This document shows, piece after piece, positions 48,760 through 61,264 of a stretch of 64,000 nucleotides of DNA (its first letter is position 1; the number at the start of each line of letters is the position of its first letter). The position numbers and the translations under genes are program-made. A model generated the notes under the pieces. That model searched no databases and was not told the origin of the DNA. It was given only the letters and a program-made list of their open reading frames with translations. The stretch is from Ochromonas danica (lineage: Eukaryota; Sar; Chrysophyceae; Chromulinales; Chromulinaceae): assembly GCA_015146655.1 (NCBI GenBank), contig VKHL01000103.1, forward strand, positions 40,076-104,075, written 5' to 3'.

Positions 48760-49414
48760 GCAATGATGACCTCTTATTTGTCGCACGGATTGATGTTTTG
48801 GAAAGTATGGAGGAGCTCGACATGGGATTTTGTACCTCTCGTTACCTCCGTTAGTGTATTTTATAGTTAGTTCCCTTTTTCCCCTTTGGTTTTGGTAGCA
48901 TAGCGTGCTCTTGCCAAATGATAGTTCTAGACTAGTTCTTAGCCTCGATCAATACTTCCACAAATTCAGATTCTTCTTTACTTTAATTGGCAGGTTATGA
49001 CTCAGGATAATACCAGCATAGAAAATGCGTATTGCTATATTTTCGATCTAGCATCCGCTACAAAGTGGAGGATAAAACAGCTTCACTAGGTTTTGTTTTT
49101 TGTAAATTGAGTTTGGAGTTGTTAAGGTTATTCGTTTGGTACAGTATAGACAAAGACATGCAAGAGTAGTACAACTAGTTCACTAGATTGATTCCAGATT
49201 GATTCCTGCAGAAGAAAAGACAAGAACATCGTTAGTAATAAGAACTAAATGAAATGGCAAAAAGTCAACAAGGTCGATCAATTTTAACTTTCTTTTTCAT
49301 CACTAAGAGTCAGTGGATTGACAGATTGAATAAACGAAAGATTGTACTATCATCTCGACCTTGTTGCATAAATATAAACAAATTGAACATGTTACTCACC
49401 TTCAGATCGACTGT
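48760..49414. other. Convergent intergenic region
   Basis: Between the 3' ends of the Rab (+) and HMG-box (-) genes; AT-rich and with no gene that I can support. Confidence 0.5.
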
Positions 49415-50572
49415 TTAATGCCTAATGCCAGGCTCAAGCCTTTCCTCCAACGGAAGAGGCGTTGCGAACTTGGCAGCAGCAAGAATCTGCGCTAGTGAAG
49501 ATGATGGAGGAGGAAGCATAGAGGGGGGAGATGGTGCCGATTCGACTGGAAGCTCAAAGTCCACCATTTTCTCAACAGGATAAATCTCCTTCCGCTTGCG
49601 GAATTCTTCCATCTCTTTTTGATACCTTTGGCGGTCCTGTTTTGCTTGCTCCTCGTAAGGTAGCTTCTCCTCAGGAGACAGTGTCTTCCACATGTTGCCA
49701 ATGTGACGGCTTATGTCAATCACAGTATAGCCGGGATTCTCAGAAAGCACTCGATCACGATTCGCATTAGAAAAGAACATATATGACGCACTGGGGTGCT
49801 TAGGAGCACCCTTCTCCTTTTCCTTGCGTCCCTTGGCGTTCTTTCGCTTTGGTTTCTCCTGTGGGCAAATACCACCACCACCGCTACTGAAGAGAACATA
49901 ATCTTCTTCCTCTTCACTATGTCGATCATCATGAATGAGCTCCAAGCTTTCCTCACGGACCGTGGGAGAAGCTCTATAGGCTAAACAATCCAAGAAAAAG
50001 TCTTCCAGCACATCAGCAGCAGCTGACCAAGTTGCCCCTTCATGATCTTGTCCGAAGAGTCGAAGGGAACCTTCACGCTCGTAGGTCATTGTAACCTTTC
50101 TTGTACCACGTAGAACATCCGGACTGAGTTCCCAAGGATTCAATTCAAAGAAAGCTTTCTTTGAAACAGCATTAGCTTCTTCGAGATTATAATGAGCCGA
50201 AATGATCTGTTTGGGCTCATCTTTAAATTGAGTCCATACCAAGTACTTCTCCTTTTTGGAAACAGTTAAAGGGGAAGAGTCATTTAATTTCCTCTTCTTC
50301 TCCGCAGAAATCCCATTCTTACCCGTTCCCGTCACTTGGCAAAGAGATTCCAGCTTCCTGGCATGACATTCGTGCCCATTAAAAAGACATCCGCAGGAAA
50401 CTTTCTCGTTCCTAAGAGGTCCTTTAAGATGGTCGGCATGACAAATGGCCGCACAATTTAAACAAACGACCACTTGATTCTCAGCAGTGGAACATGTTAG
50501 ACAGTGAAAAGAAAATTGAAGAATCTTGGCATCACCAGCGACAGTGAAAGAGCAAAGGTTGATAGCTGACAT
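49415..50572 (-). CDS. HMG-box protein with UBR-like zinc cluster
   Basis: Single exon of 385 residues. Residues ~1-75 contain a dense Cys/His pattern (FHCLTCS, VCLNCAAICHADH, VSCGCLFNGHECH) resembling the UBR-box/N-recognin zinc cluster. A middle region has KYLVWTQFKDEPKQIISAHY and LRLFGQDHEGATWSAAADV. Residues ~265-335 are a canonical HMG box (PKHPSASYMFFSNANRDRV, ISRHIGNMWKTLSPEEKLPY, YQKEMEEF) preceded by a lysine-rich nuclear signal. The HMG part implies bending or non-specific binding of DNA in the nucleus. The pairing with a UBR-type finger is unusual to me; the zinc assignment is by pattern only. Confidence 0.82.
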   Translation of the reverse strand: MSAINLCSFTVAGDAKILQFSFHCLTCSTAENQVVVCLNCAAICHADHLKGPLRNEKVSCGCLFNGHECHARKLESLCQVTGTGKNGISAEKKRKLNDSSPLTVSKKEKYLVWTQFKDEPKQIISAHYNLEEANAVSKKAFFELNPWELSPDVLRGTRKVTMTYEREGSLRLFGQDHEGATWSAAADVLEDFFLDCLAYRASPTVREESLELIHDDRHSEEEEDYVLFSSGGGGICPQEKPKRKNAKGRKEKEKGAPKHPSASYMFFSNANRDRVLSENPGYTVIDISRHIGNMWKTLSPEEKLPYEEQAKQDRQRYQKEMEEFRKRKEIYPVEKMVDFELPVESAPSPPSMLPPPSSSLAQILAAAKFATPLPLEERLEPGIRH

Positions 50573-51183
50573 GACTCGTTTTTAATCTTCTTCAGTTAGA
50601 AGACAGTGAATGAAGAAAGAAGTCTGTCCTAAAGAAGGAAGAAGTGGTCGTGACAAAAGAAGTTCTGAACATCTCTGAGAGGAGATCCGATGAGCAACAA
50701 CGGAGAGTGACTGAGAGGGTGGAGGGTGACTGACTGACTGACTGAGTGTCTACTGATGTTACCAAGGCTGTGCTGCTCCGTGCTGCCTCAAATTGCTCAC
50801 GGCCACACAGAAGAGAAGAAGGAAGAAGAGAAATCCCGCCGCAACAGACAGCAGAGACCGAACAGCAGAGGCCCAGCCACAGCGCACGGCACAGTTGTTG
50901 TTGAGGTTGAGTGTGTGGCGGGTGAGTGAGTGACACTGCCGGATGAAAAACTGAAAAGGAAGTGTGGCTGGACAAGACATCATCGCACAAAAATCCCACC
51001 AAACCAAACCCGAAAAGGGAAATTCCCAAAGGCCCAAAGCCCAAAGCACATCATCTCCTTGATGCCCTCCTAGGAGACTGCAGAGTGATGCAAAAACAGC
51101 AGAGATTCATCACTACCATTCATTCCATCTCTGTCCATCTGCTGCTTTCCTTTCTTCTTACAGTGATTTTAACCTTGATAGGA
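50573..51183. promoter_or_regulatory. Divergent promoter region of HMG and HPPK-DHPS genes
   Basis: 611 bp between two divergent genes. An in-frame stretch from ATG 51088 (hydrophobic, MQKQQRFITTIHSIS) could extend the HPPK protein; otherwise this is 5' UTR and promoter. GACTGACTGACTGA repeats are near 50730. Confidence 0.45.
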
Positions 51184-52782
51184 ATGAGTCGAAATACATC
51201 TTCTGCTTTGCGCACGTCAGCTTACATCGCACTAGGAAGTAATCTTGGTGACCGAGCTTCCTCTCTAGGGGAGGCTTTAAAACATCTATCCAAGATTGCT
51301 CATGTAGAGGAAACATCCTTTCTCTATGAAAGCAGACCAATGTACTATCTCAATCAACCAACTTTCTTGAACGCAGCATGTAAAGTGGAGACAGACTTGT
51401 CACCACAAGACCTTCTCATAGCGTTGAAGACTATTGAACAACAAGTTGGCAGAGAAAAGACTTTTCAAAATGGTCCACGCTTAATCGACTTGGATATTAT
51501 TCTCTATGGTAATGAGCTTATTAGTGATGAACACTTACAGATCCCTCACGTGAGAATGACAGAGCGTGCCTTTGTTCTTCGGCCTTTATGCGACCTAGCA
51601 CCCCACTTGACTCATCCTGTTATCAAGCGTTCCATGGAAGAACTCTATGCAGAGATTGATAGTGAATCCAAAAGTGAACTTCGTAGAGTGATTCCTTGTT
51701 ATAATCATGTCAAAGGCAAGACTCGATATTTGCGATTAGACAGTGGAATGCCCATCATCATGGGTATTTTGAATGTCACACCAGACAGGTAAACGGATTT
51801 TCTTGCATTTATGGGTTTTTGTATATATCTTACAGGGTGATATCTCACAGCTTTAGTGATGGAGGACAGTATGTCTCGATGGAAGCCGCTGTACGACAAG
51901 CCGCCCAGCTTGTGAGTGATGGTGCCAATATACTCGATATTGGTGGCGAGTCCACTAGACCAGGAGCTATTGAAGTCAGTGTTGATGAAGAGATACACCG
52001 TGTGGTTCCAGTGATCAAAGCGTTAAGAGCTCGCGATATTAATACTCTCATTTCAGTGGATACCCGCAAAGCTGCTGTTGCTGCGGCAGCAATAGAAGCA
52101 GGTATTTCTTGGTGTAACTTGTACTGCAGCAACATTTCCTTGAGCTGATTTAATTAATGTGTTAGGTGCTGATATTATAAATGATGTTTCTGGGGGTGTA
52201 TTTGATGCGGAAATGCTGCCATTGGTGCAGCGTTTGCAAGTACCATATATTGCCATGCATAGTCGTGGTGACCCGAGCAATATGATCTCATCAAAGTATT
52301 CTTCCTATGAGAATGTTGTGTCAGACGTGGCTAACGAGCTGACGCAACGGATTTCTTCGGTAAATCGACTGGTCCCTCGCTGGCTACAGATAATAGACCC
52401 TGGGGTTGGATTTGCCAAAACTGGAAGAGATAATATAACCATAATGGATCCCGCTAAATTGAAAGATATCAAGCAACAGCTGGGAGATCGCCCATTATTG
52501 ATAGGTCTCTCTAGAAAGCGCTTTCTGGGTTCTATTGCGGAGAGCAGTGAGCGACAACGTCGTGATCTGATTACTCCATATGACTCGGAAGAGTCTTCCG
52601 TTGGGGAGACTACTCAATCTGACCTTTCTATTTCAGATCGCGATTTGCTATCTGCTGGGGCGCACTGCGTAGCAGTCTTGGGTAAAGCTGATATCCTTCG
52701 AGTTCATGACGTGAAAACCACTCGCCTGGTGACAGACTCCTTTTCTTCGTTTATTAAAGGCGACTCTCAAAGCTTGATATAA
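51184..52782 (+). CDS. Bifunctional HPPK-DHPS (folate synthesis)
   Basis: Exons 51184-51788, 51851-52101 and 52166-52782 encode 490 residues. The first ~165 residues are HPPK (TSAYIALGSNLGDRASSL, NGPRLIDLDIILYG, IPHVRMTERAFVLRPLCDLA). The rest is DHPS: IIMGILNVTPDSFSDGG (joined across intron 1), ILDIGGESTRPGA, ISVDTRKA, ADIINDVSGG (across intron 2), IDPGVGFAKTG and LIGLSRKRFLG. The two enzymes make 7,8-dihydropteroate from hydroxymethyl-dihydropterin, ATP and p-aminobenzoate, and fusions are typical of plants, fungi and protists. No FolB/DHNA domain is fused. The start is uncertain: ATG 51088 would add a hydrophobic or mitochondrial-type leader. DHPS is the classic sulfonamide target. Confidence 0.95.
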
Positions 52783-53037
52783 ACCAAGCAGTTCTAATCG
52801 TGATACTATGGAATGTTACTAAGTAATCGGTCCTTAGATGTAAAACTGTAATCTTCTTGGCCAAGTCAAGTTAAGTCCTGGTGACCGTTGGTTGACCTCT
52901 CGCCGTCCTACGCTGTATCTTTTCATGTTTTACGTGTTATTTTCATTACAAGAAAACTGAAAGCTTAGTATCTTGCTGTACTGTTCTCTCTCATCAGTGA
53001 ATTAATGAATGACCATCAGTGAATGAGATAAGCAGAG

Positions 53038-53953
53038 ATGACAGAGAGTATGAAGAAGAAAGCCAATGAGGGAGAGTCATGCGGAGATAGCGATTCTACT
53101 TCACAGTCTAGGCAATTGATTGATTACAATCAAGTACGGAATGAGAGTGAGGATGCTCATATCGTTTCTCCCAAAGCCTTGGGGAGAAGACCTTCTACCT
53201 TAAGATCGATCAACATTGAAGAAGTTGCTTTGCAAAATAGTAAGATTCATCATAGTGTTAAGCCTTCAAACATGGTGGTGAACGTGTCCGTAATTGATGA
53301 TGTGGCAAAGATCATAGTAGATCGCTTGAAATGTGACCTTCTGGAATACCATCGCCTTCCCTGGAAGATGATAGCGCTTAAGCTTACCATGCCTCTGAAT
53401 GTCATTGTTGACAATATTCCTGACCGTTTTATTGATCCTAACACTTCCTCGTCTTACAGCAAGTATAAGAACATTCTGACACTCATAGCACAATCCTCAT
53501 CCACAGCATTCACACCAATCCATCACAGGCTAGTTGAACAGCTCTTACAAGAATATGATTCTAATTACGAAAGACAAGGTTGGGAAGGTAGGAACGACAC
53601 CATCATTCTGCACCTGGCTTTGATATTAATAATATTGTTCCCATATCATAAAGACTTTATGCACAAAACAATCTATCGATTCATTCTGGACAATTGCCGT
53701 AGAATGAGTTTAGGAACACAAACAGATTCAACTTTAGCAACTTTCTCGGTTTCCAACGATATCTTAGCCCCCTATGGATTACCAGTACAGGAGATTATTG
53801 TTCTTGCTGCTCCATTGATAAGGTCGCATTGTACAAAACACAGGTATTCACAGCCTTTCTATGTCCGAGGTTTTTCTTAACCTCAGCATCTTGCAATGTG
53901 TGTATGACAGTCTCGTTCCACTGTTTGAACCATACTTATTCCATTCTTGTTGA
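53038..53953 (+). CDS. Unknown protein
   Basis: Exons 53038-53843 and 53887-53953 give 290 residues, with a 43-nt intron that is short for this window. I do not recognise it. The N-terminus is charged and likely disordered; from residue ~80 it is helical and folded-looking (VDRLKCDLLEYHRLPWKMIA, DTIILHLALILIILFPYHKD, KTIYRFILDNCRRMS). The hydrophobic stretch near residue 195 is more like a buried helix than a membrane anchor, though the latter is possible. If the short intron is wrong the protein ends ten residues later at the stop at 53880. Confidence 0.6.
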
Positions 53954-54084
53954 TGAACCAAAGTTTGCGTTGGATTTGATTTATTATCGATTATTTATTA
54001 TTCATGTCCCTTTACACGTAGTTTGGTTTCTCAACTTTCAACTATGCATTATATGAAGGGTAAACAACACTCCAAGCTGAAACT

Positions 54085-57000
54085 TTACGCCAAAGAGGTT
54101 TTATCGAAAATACATGCTAAGTGACTGCGCTTAATAGTAACTTCCTCTCCATTATCAAAAGCAATCTTGGCGTCTTTTCCCACCGCAGCCTATTAACACA
54201 GGTGCAAGCACCAACATAAAACAAATCAAAACATGATAACAGGTATGAATATTCACCTTAACAACTCCTGTGCGATTTTGGTTCTTGCCATAGAGCACAA
54301 TAACATTGGAATTCTTCACAGCCTCAGCAAGTGAAATATCTGTAACAGACACGCGCAACTCTTCCTGGCTCAACCTATTTTGGCCATCACGCAACTTGAC
54401 CATGCAATAGCCCAGCTAGGAGCAAGGAGAGGTATTAGTATTAACCAAATAGCATGATACATAAGGATTACCTCATCAGAAGAACTTGTAATGACTGCAA
54501 CGCGACCAACCAATTCTCCTTTCTTCATTACAACAAGCATGCCTGGGATAAACTCTATGGTGTCAGGGGCACCAGTTGTCACAGAAGGAGTAGCAGATCC
54601 ACCAGGTGTGGAGAAATAGGTGCTTGGTGTGTCCGCCATTTCCGAAAGTCTTGGCGTTGTAGTTCGACTATGGAGATCATAATTATCTGGAGGTGAGAAA
54701 TCTTCGTTGCCTCCTCTCCAACCACTTTCTTCTTGACCATAAGGAGTCATACTACCAGACCACATGGGAGTTTCTCCACCAGCATAAGCAGGGGTTTCTG
54801 ATCCGATATATGCAGGAGTTGCAGAAGTAAGATAAGGTGTATCCGGCACAATGACATCATTGCCATGGTTGAAGCCATAGCCATAATTATCCGTTGATCT
54901 CGTGGCATCCACAGGTAGGACATCCTCTTTAGGTACCACAACCTTTTTCATCTTTGCATCGAGTTCAACAGAATAATGAGTTGCAGTGACATCAACCACT
55001 CTTGCAAGCAAACCTTTATACGCACCCTTCTTAATGCGCACCGATTTACCCATCAGTGCATCTCGACCTATGCGATTTCCACCGCCACCATTACCACCAC
55101 CAGATGTGTTTCCACCCATCTTACCATAAGCACTACCCGCATTGGGTCCACGCATATTGGTCAATCCATTAAAACTGGATGATTGTCTTCCACCAGCAAC
55201 CACACAGTTACGAGCCTTGACAACAAATATTCCACTATTCTTCAGAAAGGAGTCACTATGTAACCACAATGTCCCTCTCATGATGTGCTTGATGGTACCA
55301 GTCAGCTTAGCATGTGATCCAGAAACAACATTAACAGTATCTCCACAAGAGATTTCATTCTGTTGAGCATCATAACCCTTCATACGACTACTATAAAGAT
55401 TTTGCTTTGATCGAACTTCTTGTGGAGCAACATCTTTCACATTTTCCAAATGATTCAAAACACGCAATCTCTCTACCATGACATTGATAACAATGGCTGA
55501 TTCATTCTCATTGAGTAGAACAAGATCATAGAGTTCATATCCCATTAAACTACCCAATCCCGTGGCAACTTCACTAGTGACTTGTAAGAAAGAGACATTA
55601 CATTGGATTTCATTGTTTAAGCCATCAGTCAAGATGGCAGCTGTCTGTGTTCCATCTACCAACATTACACTGACCACACGACCAGTTTGTCCCATATACT
55701 TCCCTCTCATTACTTTAACATGAGCTCCTACAAAGACATGTTTGACTAAGAGAGACCATTCGATTTCGAATTCACCTGGTACACTAGTATTCACTGCAAC
55801 AATCTTAGCTGTCTTGCGAATATCGTTTGTTGATACCACTCTAGCAATAAGATTGAGCAATTCACCTCCTACTACCAAAACAAAGTCTCCAGGCATAAAG
55901 GTAACCACCACATGACTATTATCATCTTCAATACTTTGAATTTGCTGAGTCAATTCTTGTGTCAATGACTTACTACTAATCGTCTGTTGTGTACCTGGTA
56001 CATCTTCATGATCTTCAAAGTCATTCTGTTCTTGTTGTTGTGCTTGGTTAATACTATTCAAGAAGAATTGCAGTTCTTCAAGTTTAGGATCTGCATTGCC
56101 TTCTGCAATGAATGTCGCCACTGTTACCATCTTGTACAGAAAGCCATCCTGGTAGTAGTCGTTCTCCCAGACATCAAAAGCACGTTCACTAGGGAAATCA
56201 GGATGATATCGACGGAAGACATTTCCACCAGATGCTACCTTTGCTTGTTCTGAGTCGAACAAACGTTGAGGAGGTCGCACTTTGCCTGTAGTGGTCAATG
56301 CAAAGGTTTTCTTACTCTCACCAGCAGCAGCAGCAGAATAATCAGGACGAGGGATAGCTTGAATAAATGCCTTGGCTCCACCTTCAAAGACTTGAATAAT
56401 ACGTGCTAGATCACCTTTCAATGGACCTCTCTTGATACGAACCCATTGCCCAGCTTGAAGAGGTTTCTTCTTCACTGTCACAGAGAGAACAGAAGGCATA
56501 TCTGGGATGGGAACTTGAGCAAAAGATGTAAAGAAGATCATCTTCAATCCGCCTACAATTTCCTTCGCAAAAGCTTCTGAAATCGCTTCCACATAGATAA
56601 ACCCTTTAATATCACCACAAAAGGCAGTCTTGACTTTACAAAAGCCATCTTTTTGGCGCATATCCAAAGTCTTCAACATAATAGATCGAATCGCAACTTG
56701 TTCCATACCTTGTTTACAACGAATCTTGAAGATCTTTGGGTCAGTGACTTTAGGTAAGAGAGCTTGTTGAGCCACGGGGATAGCCTTTGCACCAGGTCGT
56801 CGATAGTCTAACCCTTCATAGTTCCTTTTAATACTCTCTTCATATCGTTCTCTTTCTTCGTATTCACGAGCAATATCTTCAGCTGATTTGTCGAGGAATT
56901 CACGTTGTCGAGCATGTCTTCGATCAACAGCCTCATTGGCAGCTAGCTCTTCCTTGCCTAGCACTTCCTCAGCAGCCTCTCTCTCATCGTTATCTTCTTC

Positions 57001-57478
57001 TTCATCAGATCCTTCTTCAGCATAATCGGAGAAGAGTCGATAGCCTTGGAAGCGTTGCTTGCTGATGATGGAGAAGTGTGTGTATGAGGGATTAGAAGGA
57101 GAGAGGGGGAGGGTGGGTGAGGGGTAAGAATAGTGTGACTTACCTCTTCTTCTTAGCCTTGCCTTTACCTTTTGAGACTCTTTTTCTCTTTCCTTTGCTT
57201 AGCTTGGCTTCATCAGAGGGAGCCTCAGCACCACCTTCCACAGCCACTCCTTCCTCCTCCTCCTCCTCTTCTTCTTCTTCCTCCTCGTTATCCTCCTCTT
57301 CTTCATCCTCTTCATCTTCTTCTTCTTCTTCTACACCATCCTCTGCCGTGATAGCATTTCCTTCTTGTTCTTCTTCCTCTTCACCTTTATGGCTCTTAGG
57401 AATCTTCTTATTCTCAACTGACTCAGAAGACTTTCCTTCTTCTTTTGTTAGTAGATTCAAAGGATCAGAAGAATCCAT
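54085..57478 (-). CDS. SPT5: Transcription elongation factor Spt5
   Basis: Exons 57144-57478, 54472-57061, 54257-54415 and 54085-54189 give 1062 residues. The N-terminus is strongly acidic with a lysine-rich end (residues ~1-115). The NGN domain follows (FKIRCKQGMEQVAIRSIMLK, FIYVEAISEAFAKEIVGG), then KOW domains: WVRIKRGPLKGDLARIIQV, HVKVMRGKYMGQTGRVVSV, VNVVSGSHAKLTGTIKHI and VRIKKGAYKGLLARVVDV. The C-terminal region has TP-rich repeats (TPAYIGSETPAYAGGETP), the substrate region for elongation kinases, and a last KOW (MLVVMKKGELVGRVAVI) completed by the two small 3' exons. With Spt4 it clamps RNA polymerase II and governs pausing and elongation. Confidence 0.96.
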
Positions 57479-57861
57479 TTTACTATTATTATTTTTTTAA
57501 TTTCAAAGTAGAAGATGATGGTCTTCGTCTAATAACTTGACGGTGATGATCACTGATTCCCCCCATCCAGCACAGCGCCAGACAGCCAGAAAATAGACAT
57601 CTGACCCAGCTTTCGGGTTTTCGAATATGTGGAATTTCGTAGACAAGAAGGCGTTTCATGGTTGCCCGTTGACTTATTGGGGGCGATAGACAAGCAGCTG
57701 ACCTAACCGTAAGAGGGTATCCACACTAAAACAAGGAACTGAAAAAATAAGATACTCTACTAGATTCTGTTATTTCAGTTTTTTTCATTTTCTTGGGTGG
57801 TATCTTTGCCTTAGGACTGACTGACTGACTCACTCTCATTCTCTCATTCTCTCTCTAGCAG
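57479..57861. promoter_or_regulatory. Divergent promoter region of Spt5 and WW-protein genes
   Basis: 383 bp with no ORF of interest. A pyrimidine-rich CTCATTCTCTCTCT run lies just before the WW-protein start codon. Function is inferred from position. Confidence 0.4.
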
Positions 57862-60800
57862 ATGAAGAAGAGTTTGAAGACAATTGTTAGGGCTATTAGT
57901 CCTTTCACTTCTTCAGCAACTAGAAGGAATTCTGATGCTTCATCTTCAGCTGCTTCTGGAGAGGATTCTTCTCAACCTTCCTATAGTCATTATCATTGGA
58001 ATCTTGAAGCTTGTGATCTCAAACAAGTCTTAAAACTATTTTATCGTCGATTTAATCCTGAAAAGGCATATATTGTAAGTGAGATTTTAATAAAATATGA
58101 AGGAGATGAAGAGTTATTATTACAACAATTATGTGAACGTTATAATCTTTCACAAGAGGATATGCAACACTACCTCGATCAAGCACCCAAACCATCAGGT
58201 GGAGGTAGTGGAAGTGGTGGTCATAGCAGATTGAATGGACCAAGTCCACGTAGACAAAGTGCCGCCACGGCCATGGGCTCAACTCCTACCCCTGCCACGG
58301 CCCCGAACACGACGACCACCACACAACAACAACTACAAGCATTGAGACAAAATCAACCACCACCCTCTTCAGCTACTACGAGTGGTGGTGGTAAAGACTA
58401 CCAACAATATAGTTGGGATCTAAAGGATATTGATGTAGGTGCAGCATTAAGTGCTATTTATAAGAAATATAACCCTACGAAAGTACCAAACTTATCTGCT
58501 ATTCAGAATAAAACACATCAAGAATTGGTGTTAGTATTAAGACAACTTTGTAAACGACATGATCTAAATGAACAAGAAATGAGGATGTTTCTTGATCAAG
58601 CTCGAATACAATCCTCTGTTTTAGATCAATTAGATAGTGATGTCTATCACTCTCCTAAGCCAGTAGTAGTACAAGAGAAGAGAGAGGCAGGAGGAGGAGG
58701 TGGTGGTGGTAGTAGTCGTGCAAGAGGATCTGTTTTAGAGTCTGTCTTTCAATCTTCGACACCATTTCCAGGTCAACAGGGATCGGATGGATCTTCAGAT
58801 TACAAAACCAATATGGATCTCCTCCCCACTTCAGACTCTCGTCGTCCATCTGAGTCATCAGTAATGATGCAACAACGTTCTAACCTATCATCATATGGTG
58901 CGAATGAAAATAGAAGTCCATTGACTAGCAATGACCCTATGAAAGAAAGTGGGCAAAGTGAAGGTGATCTCAAGAAGCGAATAGCACCTCAATATTATAT
59001 GTCTGATGGGAAGCGATTCACCATGAGTCCTTTGGTAGATGAGTTTAAAACAAATACCCAAGCTGTACGTGCGAAAGAAGAGGCAGTGGCAGCAGAGATT
59101 GAAAATCTTAAAGCAGAACTCGAACATGCCCAGCAACGAATTAAGGATTTAAATGTTGAGAATGATGAATTAGCTACTTCTTTACATGAAAGCAAAAGAC
59201 GACGTGAAAGTATGCATGCTCAACAAATCGCGCTATTTAAGGCACAAAAGAAGAATGAATCTTTGCAACTCACGATTGAGCGTTTGAGAGAAGAAGCCAA
59301 AGAAGCCACAGGTTAGTTAGAGGTTACTTGGATTTGACATTAGCCCTTCTTATCATGATGATGAACCACAAACAATTGCCTTCTAGTGCACTACGATGCT
59401 CTTATGGATCTCTTCCAAGCTAAAGTATCAGAAACAGAAACGTTGAGTAAGAAGTTTTCCTCACTACAGTCCACTGTAAGGAGACTGCAAAGTGATAAAG
59501 CGGATCTCCTTCAGCTTATCAATATTTTGAGCTCGGCTCCTATGCCAGCGAAGAATGTCTTGGAGGCTTATTTCTCAAAGCTAGCAGGTGACGATGATTT
59601 GATGTTGTGTGATGTCCTCTTTTCAAAAAGAGTTTGCTGATGTTTTGTGTTGTGTTTTAGCCACGACACCAAGAGACACCTTCTTGCAAGATGAAGTAGT
59701 GAAAGCCAAAGATGACATGATGGGTGAGCGAGTTGATCGATTGTTACAATGGAAGCGCAAAACAGAAGCTGCGAAGTCACCAGGAAAAGATGAGAAGCCC
59801 TATCTGGATGAATATGAAAATGGTGAAAGCGAAGATGAGAGAAATCTACCAGATGATGAAGAAACTCCACATTTGCCCAAGAAGAGAGATGGAAATGATA
59901 AAAGTGGAGCAGATGAGCAGAAAGAGAAAAACAAAGAAGATATTGATGGTAAGTTTCGTTTGGTGCAGTTTTTATCTGTTGCTGATCTTTTTATCTAATT
60001 GCAATCAACGTGTGTTGTTCATAGCGTCGTTGAAGAGACTGTCGCCGAATGAACGACGAATCTACGAGAGCTTGCAGTTACAGAAGAGTCCTCTACCGAC
60101 GCAGCAATCATCTTCTCGCACCAGTAGCCGTTCTCCTTCTCCAGTGCCTAACGTCGAGAACACAGGCTCTGAAAGAGGGGGATTTCTTGGTCGTGGCAGG
60201 GAGTTGCCATCCGTAACGAGCTCAGAAATCGATGATGGTGACGCTCAGGATCTTCTCAACGAACAATACGAGTTGGCTAAGAAGTACTATCATCATCAAA
60301 AGTCGCAGCAGAAGATATCAGAAAAACTTGCTCGTGCGAACCTGAATATGCAAGAGCAGCAAACCGACCGTGCTATTCGCGAGGCATTGTCTCGTAAAAC
60401 AACCCCATCTAGAATCCGAGATCCATCCCAAGACCTCACGGAGTCTGAAGAAGACCTTGCCAATGATGTAACTGGCAAGCTCGATCGTTTATTGGGAAGT
60501 AGCAACCAGGGAACAATAGAGTCGTCAGCTCGAGATGAATCGTTACCTGAGGATAGTGGAAATGAGGCGGGAAGTGATTGGGTGGAGTGTTTTGATTCGC
60601 GCACTCGTCGAAAGTATTATTATAACACAAAGTTGAAGAAGAGCACTTGGACGCTTCCACCTGGTCTTCAACAATCGAGTAGTAAAGGGAATCGACAGTG
60701 GAACGAAACTCAAAGTTCGGAAGATGATGGTTATTCAGCTGCTAATATGCGCTCTTTGAACTTGTCTAGTCTTGATACGAATGAGTCGATGGCAAACAGC

Positions 60801-61264
60801 CGTTCCAAGTCACCCGCGACTGGAAGGAGACTTGTGAATGAAAATATTCGAGAACAAGACCGCTCAAATGGAAGCAGCAATCGCTTGAGAGCACCAAGTC
60901 CTTCCGGCCCTTTGCGCAACTGGAACAGCACCGAGTCATCCGTGACAGGGACGAGTCGCAGCAGTCAACCTTCCTCAGCCAACTCCACAAACCGCTTCCC
61001 CTCCAATGGCAGTGCCACCACACGAGCACCTTCAGCTGGAAGCACTTCGAGTGGAAGAAGAGCGCCTCCTCAACAAGCCTCCCAAAACTCACCTTGGGTA
61101 ACAGCTGTCGATCCCAAGTCTCAGAGAAGATACTGGTACAATAGGTGAGTGTGCTGTTCTTTCTACCATCGTTGACTCTTTGCTAATCTATCGCTACTTG
61201 CTTTGCTAATCTTTGCAGAGAGACCAAAGTGAGCACTTGGAGGAAGCCAGTGGATTTGATTTAG
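57862..61264 (+). CDS. WW-domain protein with tandem YNPEK-type helical repeats
   Basis: Exons 57862-59311, 59387-59587, 59661-59948, 60025-61144 and 61219-61264 give 1034 residues. Two related ~65-residue units open the protein: one from YHWNLEACDLKQVLKLFYRR through RFNPEKAYIVSEILIKYEGD and LCERYNLSQEDMQHYLDQA, the other from YSWDLKDIDVGAALSAIYKK through KYNPTKVPNLSAIQNK and LCKRHDLNEQEMRMFLDQA. A coiled coil (~395-490, ENLKAELEHAQQRIKDLNVE) and a disordered acidic middle follow. Two WW domains end it: WVECFDSRTRRKYYYNTKLK ... STWTLPPGL and WVTAVDPKSQRRYWYNR ... STWRKPVDL, the second split by the last intron. WW domains bind proline motifs. The role of the N-terminal unit is unknown to me. 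Confidence 0.85.

Noticed and set aside
50592-51049. 150- and 96-codon minus-strand ORFs in the HMG/HPPK promoter
   Set aside because: No recognisable domain; they overlap each other and the start of a well-supported gene.
57117-57500. Serine-run ORF on the plus strand
   Set aside because: It is the antisense of the acidic Glu-rich first exon of Spt5.
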